From contig NC_081842.1 of the NCBI RefSeq assembly GCF_963259705.1, positions 88,528,433-88,592,432 of the forward strand: 64,000 nucleotides of DNA, read 5' to 3'. This stretch comes from Myotis daubentonii. Its lineage: Eukaryota; Chordata; Mammalia; Chiroptera; Vespertilionidae. This document shows, in pieces, positions 58,060 through 64,000 of the stretch (position 1 is its first letter; each line of letters starts with the position of its first letter). The notes under the pieces are model-generated. The model ran no database searches and was not told the origin of the DNA. It saw only the letters and a program-made list of their open reading frames with translations. Both the position numbers and the translations under genes were made by a program.

Positions 58060-58215
58060 GGGATGTTAACTGCTTTACCTGTATTAGCCCACTTAATTGT
58101 CAGTGCTAATCTAAAAGATAGGTACAGTTATTTTCTCCCCTTCCATAGGCAAGAAAAATGAAGTATAGAGGTTTAATTAATGTTTCTACAATAACAATAT
58201 AACTGGCTTGTGGAA
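58060..58215 (+). repeat. MIR-like SINE relic
   Basis: acctgtattagcccacttaa, aggtacagttattttctccc and aagtatagaggtttaattaa follow the MIR core in a decayed form. Confidence 0.55.
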
Positions 58216-58509
58216 AAAACCATTTTACTGTCTGTGAGAGAGTTGTTACTTTACTTAATAACTCTTCTAGTATTGAGGTCGATAAAGTAATTTCTTTTCT
58301 GTAAAATATTGTTACAGAGTAAGGATTGTATTCAAATGGAGGCAAGTATCCAATAGAATGAACTGTTTATTTCTTTCTGGGAATGTTTAAGATAATGACC
58401 AGGTTTAAATGTGTATATTGATGTTCAAATTATAATGGTAGGAATGTGTTCATAGAGTTTTCAAACAACTTTTATTGCTTTTTCAATTCTGAGACATTCC
58501 AATGTCCTT

Positions 58510-59287
58510 TGCCGGGAGCCGGTCCATCCTTGCTGTTTCAAGGGACCTGGCATATATGGCATACGGTTCTTAATATGTTTTCTCACCTTCTTGGTGCTGT
58601 GTTTTAACCAAGGTCACCTCTCCGAGAAAGGTTGAATCCCCAGGTAGGGATTTTCCCCTGAAGTTAGGGAGGGAATAAAACCCCTCAACTAAGTGCCAGG
58701 CGGGTAATTAATCCCTTTAACTACAAACAATCATGCTTAAACTACATAATCTTTTCTCCCCGGAATGGAGATAAGAAATGCCCTAACCTTTGTAATAGAG
58801 ATTGATAGGATTGAATCAACTGGTATAAATACAGTTGTAACAAGACAGAAACACTCAGAACTTAGAACAGAATCAAGAAGACAGAACCTACACGGAGCCT
58901 AGAGACAGAAGAACTTCGCTGGCGAGAGCATGCCGGAGGATCCTGGAGAGGGACTGGCCTCGGAGCCTAGAGACAGGGCCTAGCGGGAGAACATGGCAAG
59001 GGATCCTGGACTGAACCTGACTACAGAGATTGGCAGGAGAACCTGACTGGAACCTGGACACTGAACCTGACTGGAGAGCCTGGACAGAACCTGGCTGGAG
59101 AACCTAGCGAGGGAACATGGCTACAGAACCTCGCTGGAAATCCGAAGCAGAACCTCTCTGGAGATCCGGGCTAGAGATCCTGACTAGGTTGCTGATCAAC
59201 TGAACGCTGTCTCCGTGTCATTCCTTCTTTGCCGACTCCGTCCACACCTTTGGGGACCCCTGGACCTGCTGGGGTTGGACCCCGGCA
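58510..59287 (+). repeat. solo LTR (class II/ERVK-type) with 6-bp TSD
   Basis: Begins TGCCGGG and ends CCCGGCA, flanked by perfect gtcctt duplications (58504-58509, 59288-59293). A 6-bp duplication is typical of class II (beta-type) retroviruses. TATA-like tataaat is at 58824. The stretch 58870-59180 is a degenerate repeat of gaacctgactggagagcct-type units. No internal viral genes remain, so it arose by LTR-LTR recombination. Orientation is taken from the TATA. Confidence 0.88.
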
Positions 59288-59293
59288 GTCCTT

Positions 59294-61115
59294 ATTATAT
59301 TTCAATGCTCCCATTTACTTAAGAACTATTTATTAAGTGCTATTTATGTGCTGATTAATTTTCTAGTTGTAAAAAAACCGAAGCAAACAAAAGCAACCCC
59401 ACCAAACAGGCAAACAAACCTATTCAGGAACAAAACTTTGAAATAATACCTTGTACTTGTCTTTAAGATAGTAGCGTGTAAATGAAAGAAGTTAAACACA
59501 TACTTATAGTATAGTCACAATGCAATAAGGGCAATAGAGAGTATGTATAAAGCGTCTTAGAAATACTGGTGAGGAAGAATTAATCATACTGTGGTGAGAC
59601 AGTGAAAGCTGTTCTAGTAGAGGATAAAGTATGAGCAAAAGCAGAGGCATAAAGGCAGGAGGTGTTAGACACATGAAGTAAGTAGTCCGATGTGGATCCT
59701 GCAAAGGCACAGCAGCACCAAGGTTGGAAGTAAGGAGTGAAAATTACCTAGGAAGACAGTGAAGGTCCTGGCATGATAAGAACACTGGGTTTTCTTTTCT
59801 AGGCTATAAGAAGTTTTCAAAATGTTTAAGAAGGTATGTGAAAGGATAGGACATGTGTTTCGGCGGAGTGCGTTTTGCAAGTACAATGATACAGCTTGAA
59901 GAGAGTTGTGCCACTGCTTTAGGGAGGAAGCTTAAGCAAAAAGATTATAGAGAACTGTTAAGGGTGTAGCTGAAATGAGAACCTTAGAAGGTCATTGGAA
60001 TAAAATTGATCTAGGTTTTGTTATCTTCCATCAGTGCTCTAAATTTAGGGATTTATTCCCAGAGCAAAAGATAATTGAATTAATTCTGGATAGGATCAGG
60101 AATCAGGATGCAGACTGGGGCCAAGGGAAGATGTTGGTGATGATGCTGAGTCAATGGTAGTTTCCGAAAGGGGCAGATCAGAGAGGGAAATTTAATGAGG
60201 AAACATGCCAGGGTTGGGTAAATGGAGGTCTTGATGAGGTAAGGAGCAGGTGTAATGCAGGCTCAGGTAATATGCAAGGATGAAAAAAGAAAGAGATAGC
60301 AGTTACATTCAGAGTCTGGGATTGCAGAGTTTCCAATTTAAGAAGTGATTTGAGGGCTGGGGCGTGAAAATGTTAAGAAATGCTTGAACTCCTTCAGCCC
60401 AGTGAAGATGTGCTTGCAGAGAGCAATGTGGGTCTTCACAAGGCTTTGCAGCACTTCTGAAGTCAAAAGAGCATTGCTCACATTTTCCATGTATATGAAT
60501 AGATTTTCTTTACCTACTTCGTTATCACTACCTTCTGTATCTAATCTTTAAGTCTCCTGAACTCTAGGTTTTTATGTACCCTACTCAGATTTGTCATCAA
60601 CTGCCTTTTTGGCGTTAGATACCCATTCGTTCTTGTCACATATTGCTTCAACTCTGCCTACAGATGTCTGACCAAGTTTCAGTCTCACCTGTAGGACCAT
60701 CATTCCCCTGGATTGTCTACTGGCTGCAATAATTCCCATTTCTCTCATATTCAAAATGCACTCACCAGGTCTCCTGGCTGCCCAAGACTCATCCAATCAT
60801 GGCAAAGTCTCGGAGCCCATAAGCTTGTGTTTTGCATAAGGTCTATAAGCAGATGAGGCTCTTTGAGGCTGCAGTGCCTCTTGATTCAGAGACCTGTGAA
60901 CAAAAAACAAGTTATCTGTTCCCTAGTTCCTAACATATAGTGATCAGTCAGGGACAGGATAATTGTACTGACTTCTCCTTTCAAAAAGATTAGGAAAATA
61001 GAGGCACTCATAGTAGCCACTCATCTGAAATTTACCCAGAAAAATGTCAGAGAGCTCTACTAGGAGGGTCAGAATGCATCTTCAAATAGGCCCACTTCTG
61101 CTCCCTAATTTGGTT
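59294..61115. other. no recognised gene
   Basis: Unique-looking DNA, possibly with ancient repeat traces near 59500-59700. ORFs show no domains. Confidence 0.45.
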
Positions 61116-61123
61116 GTCTAACC

Positions 61124-61334
61124 CAGTGGTCGGCGAACTCATTTGTCAACAGAGCCAAATATCAACAGTACAACTATTGAAATTTCTTTTGAGAGCCAAA
61201 TTTTTAAACTTAAACTATATAGGTAGGTACATTGTTATTAACTTAATTAGGGTACTCCTAAGGCTTAGGAAGAGCCACACTCAAGGGGCCAAAGAGCCGC
61301 ATGTGGCTCGTGAGCCACAGTTTGCTGACCACAG
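61124..61334. mobile_element. non-autonomous hAT MITE with 8-bp TSD
   Basis: Ends CAGTGGTCGGCGAACT and AGTTTGCTGACCACAG, with perfect gtctaacc duplications (61116-61123, 61335-61342). The right half matches the elements at 29106 and 30267 (caaggggccaaagagccgca). Confidence 0.93.
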
Positions 61335-61342
61335 GTCTAACC

Positions 61343-61675
61343 CACTGTACTCTGTGGCTCTTGAAACCTCTCTTTGGGCTGTTGATTTGGCTCTCAAAGA
61401 GGTTCTGTCTTTTCTATGAGAAGTAGTCTACATTTACAGCTAAGTAGACACCTCAGCCTGCATTCTGCCTATAAAAATCTTTTTATTTTGAACTGTCTCT
61501 TTCCCCTTTGATCTAAGTCAGTATAATTCTCTTAAAAACTTTGTATTTCCCTGTAAATCTCATTGGAAGCCATGGTATGTCCCAAAATATCACATGCATA
61601 ATTTTTCAAGACAGACTTCTGCCTATTATGCAAAGAATATTAGGGCTATGGGGCTGTATGATTAAGAATCTTAGA
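61343..61675. other. no recognised feature
   Basis: Unique-looking DNA between a hAT MITE and an L1 5' end. Confidence 0.5.
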
Positions 61676-63118
61676 AGCGACTCCAAAATGGTGGCAGAGA
61701 AAGTGGAAACTACACTGACACTCTCCCAGGACCAAACTGGAAATACAATTAAAATACAGAAAAACTACCCTGAATAATCAACTGAAGACTAGCTGGAGAG
61801 AGCCCTGATAACTGAGGACAGAAAGTCGAGACCGCACAGAGACTGGTAGGAAGTGCAGATGCACGAAAGGACTGGCTGAGCTCCCACAGACAGCAGCTGA
61901 AGTTCTGGAGGAATATCTCAGCTGTGGGGGGTTCCCATTGAGAATTTTAGTGTCTAAAGCCCAGGCTTGATTCCCCAGCCCAGAGCACAAGAACTAAGAA
62001 ATAGTTTTAGTTCTCACATAATATCTGGCTGAGAAAAGCAACAGGATTGCTGTCTGCCAGGGACAGACAGCTTGAAATGCAGGGGCCCTCTTAAAGGGCT
62101 AATGCACAAAATTTCGTGTGCAGCCACACACCGTGGGTTCCTGCTGAGAGAGGGCTGAGTGGACTGGAGCTCTGTGAGCAGAATCCGGGCTTGGCGGCTC
62201 TGGGATTGGAGTTTGGAGGACTGATACCCCGGTTTCCTGTGCTAAGCCATTCCCTCACACTGCAGAGGACATTGTTTTCCAGTGAAACTTTGGTATCCAG
62301 GCAGTTTTGCCTGGGGGAAGGCAGTTCCCTACCCTGTTGGAGGACCTCTCAACCCCACCCTCTGGTAAATAACCTGAGGCTAATCAAAACTGAATGTCAA
62401 TGGGACTGCAGGCAGAGGTGGGTACAAGGAGGTTTTGAGTCTTTGACCTAATCCTGGTCCTGGGCTAGACACAGCAGTCCCTGGTGAAGATCTTGGGGAG
62501 AGCCACAAGCTTTGGATTGCTGATAGTTCCAAGCAGGGTACACTGGACCAGTCACAAACAACGTCTGACTTTGTTCTGCACTAGAGATTGGGACTTGAAG
62601 AGGATCGATGTAATATACAGACTCAACCCCAAACACACAACCAAAATGGGGAGACAAAAAAACAAACCCCAATGAAAGCACAAGAGAATTCTCCAGAAGA
62701 GCTAAATAAAATGGAGGTAAGAAATTTACCAGACATAAAGTCAGAATAATGATGGCAAAGATGCTCAACAATTTGAGAAAAGATATAGTAACTGAAGAAT
62801 GACATAGCATTAATATAGAACACAGTGGAGGGGACACACAAAAGATTAGGGGAAGCGAGATTGGATCAATGAATTAGAAGACAGGGTAGAAAAAAATCAT
62901 TCAATCCAAGAAACAAGAAGAAAAATCAATTAATCAATAGGAGTACATGGCATTAGCACAAGAACAGGCAAATGGATCAATGGAACAAAGTAGAAACTCA
63001 TAAACTGACCCAAGCCATTATGCTCAATTAATATTTGACAAAGGAGGTAAGAACATACAATGGAGTTAAGACAGTCTCTTCAATTAATGGTGTTGAGAAA
63101 ATTGGACAAATACATGCA

Positions 63119-63123
63119 AAAAA

Positions 63124-63162
<39 letters not shown>
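63119..63162. repeat. (AAAT)n microsatellite
   Basis: About eleven taaa/aaat units inside L1 ORF2-derived sequence. Confidence 0.95.
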
Positions 63163-63213
63163 AACTAGACCATCAACTTACACCAGATACAAGAATAAAT
63201 GAACAAAAGATTT

Positions 63214-63432
63214 TTTTAAAAATATATTTTTTTGATTTTTTACAGAGAGGAAGGGAGAGGAAAAGAGAGTTAGAAACATCGATGAGAGAGAAACATCGAG
63301 CAGCCGAACCCTGCACCCCCCCCACTGGGGATGTGCCCGCAACCAAGGTACATGTCCTTGACCAGAATCAAACCTGGAACCCTTGAGTTTGCAGGCCGAC
63401 GCTCTATCCACTGAGCCAAACCGGTTAGGGCT
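63214..63432 (-). repeat. Ves-type SINE with 13-bp TSD
   Basis: Complete reverse copy: ctctatccactgagccaaac (box A side), ttgaccagaatcaaacctgg (box B side), a CT-rich region and A-tail. Flanked by perfect gaacaaaagattt (63201-63213 and 63433-63445). Confidence 0.95.
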
Positions 63433-64000
63433 GAACAAAAGATTTAAGTGTAAGCTGGGAAATGATACAAATCCTAGAAGAAACCATAGGCAGTAGAATC
63501 TCAGACATCTCTTGTAACAATATGTTTATGGATACATTTCCTAGGGGGGAAAAAATAAAAACAAAAAACAAACACAAAAAACCTAAGGTGAAAATAAACA
63601 AATAGAATTACATCAAAATAAGAAGCTTCAGCACAGCAAAGAAAACATCAACAAAATGAAAAGGGATCTCACTGTCTGGGCAAACATATTTGGCAATGAT
63701 ACATCTGATAAATAGTTAATATCCAAAATATATAAGGACCCTTACAATGTAAGAAAAGAAAGACAAACAATTCAATTAAAATATGGGCAAAGGACCTAAA
63801 TAGACCCTTCTTCAAAGTAGACATACAGATGGCCAAGAGACATATGAAAAAATGCTCAAAGTCACTGATCATCAGAGAGAGGCAAATTGAAACGACAATG
63901 TGGTATCACCGCACACCTGTCAAAATGGCTACCACCAAGAAATCAACAAACAACAAGTGCTGGGGAGAATGTGGAGAAAAAGGAACCCTAGTACACTATT

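Larger units (their letters stand above)
61676..64000 (+). repeat. LINE-1, internally deleted, running off the window
   Basis: The 5' UTR starts near cgactccaaaatggtggcag. A stub of ORF1 (aatggggagacaaaaaaac) at 62640-62930 leads, after a large deletion, to late ORF2 sequence (tggatcaatggaacaaagta at about 62973; aagacatacagatggccaa-like at 63820). Multiple stops. An (AAAT)n expansion (63119-63162) and a Ves SINE interrupt it. Confidence 0.82.

Overview
This window is mammalian nuclear DNA, almost certainly from a vespertilionid (evening) bat. The evidence is the repeat set: many Helitrons with the bat Helibat ends (5' TC-CTATATAATAAAAG and a 3' hairpin followed by GGGCCTCTAG, inserted between A and T), Ves-type tRNA-derived SINEs, several young hAT MITEs with clean 8-bp target duplications, a Tc1-like element, and a LINE-1-derived lineage with ORF1 only. 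These sit on an older eutherian layer (MIR, MER2, MER5, MLT1, MLT2, old L1).

The only clearly functional host gene is HTR1F (serotonin receptor 1F, a Gi-coupled GPCR). Its intact single-exon coding region lies on the minus strand at 53422-54522. A candidate 5' noncoding exon with good splice sites is at 55301-55348. The other intact reading frame of note is the 316-codon ORF1 of an L1-derived retrotransposon at 40676-41626. A TFPT processed pseudogene (about 35560-36530) lies inside a 2.6-kb Helitron.

Layout. 1-7300: an L1-type 5' UTR, a hAT relic, then a rearranged endogenous retrovirus. In the retrovirus, a minus-strand gag/pro piece meets a plus-strand gag/pro-pol-env piece head to head near 3108. 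Most of reverse transcriptase is deleted, and an L1, a SINE, a Helitron end and a hAT MITE interrupt it. 7440-9440: no recognised feature. 9440-15840: a transposon nest in which mariner pieces, a composite Helitron, a Tc1 element and another Helitron split an MLT2 LTR, followed by an MLT1 split by a further Helitron. 15840-34475: mostly unannotated AT-rich DNA with Helitrons, L1 relics, a near-perfect hAT palindrome and a MER2 carrying a hAT MITE. 34476-37420: the TFPT-bearing Helitron and an abutting second Helitron. 38549-41994: two L1-derived elements in tandem, the second complete with intact ORF1. 44-48.6 kb: a SINE, an L1, and four Helitrons including a three-member tandem array. 48.6-51.8 kb: AT-rich DNA with no recognised feature. 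51.8-53.1 kb: an inverted copy of the composite Helitron, ending 289 bp beyond the HTR1F stop codon. 54.5-61.7 kb: HTR1F upstream DNA with old repeats, a class-II-type solo LTR with a 6-bp duplication, and a hAT MITE. 61.7-64 kb: an L1 carrying a Ves SINE and running off the edge.

The most notable patterns are: a two-unit Helitron whose degenerate internal junction is shared by two distant copies, implying the units move together; a Helitron holding what looks like captured host DNA (TFPT retrocopy, LTR and MLT1 fragments); an ORF1-only L1-derived family with several copies here; and a possible regulatory upstream ORF in HTR1F. No CRISPR, operon or bacterial-type system is present. All family names come from recognition of sequence features, not a database search.
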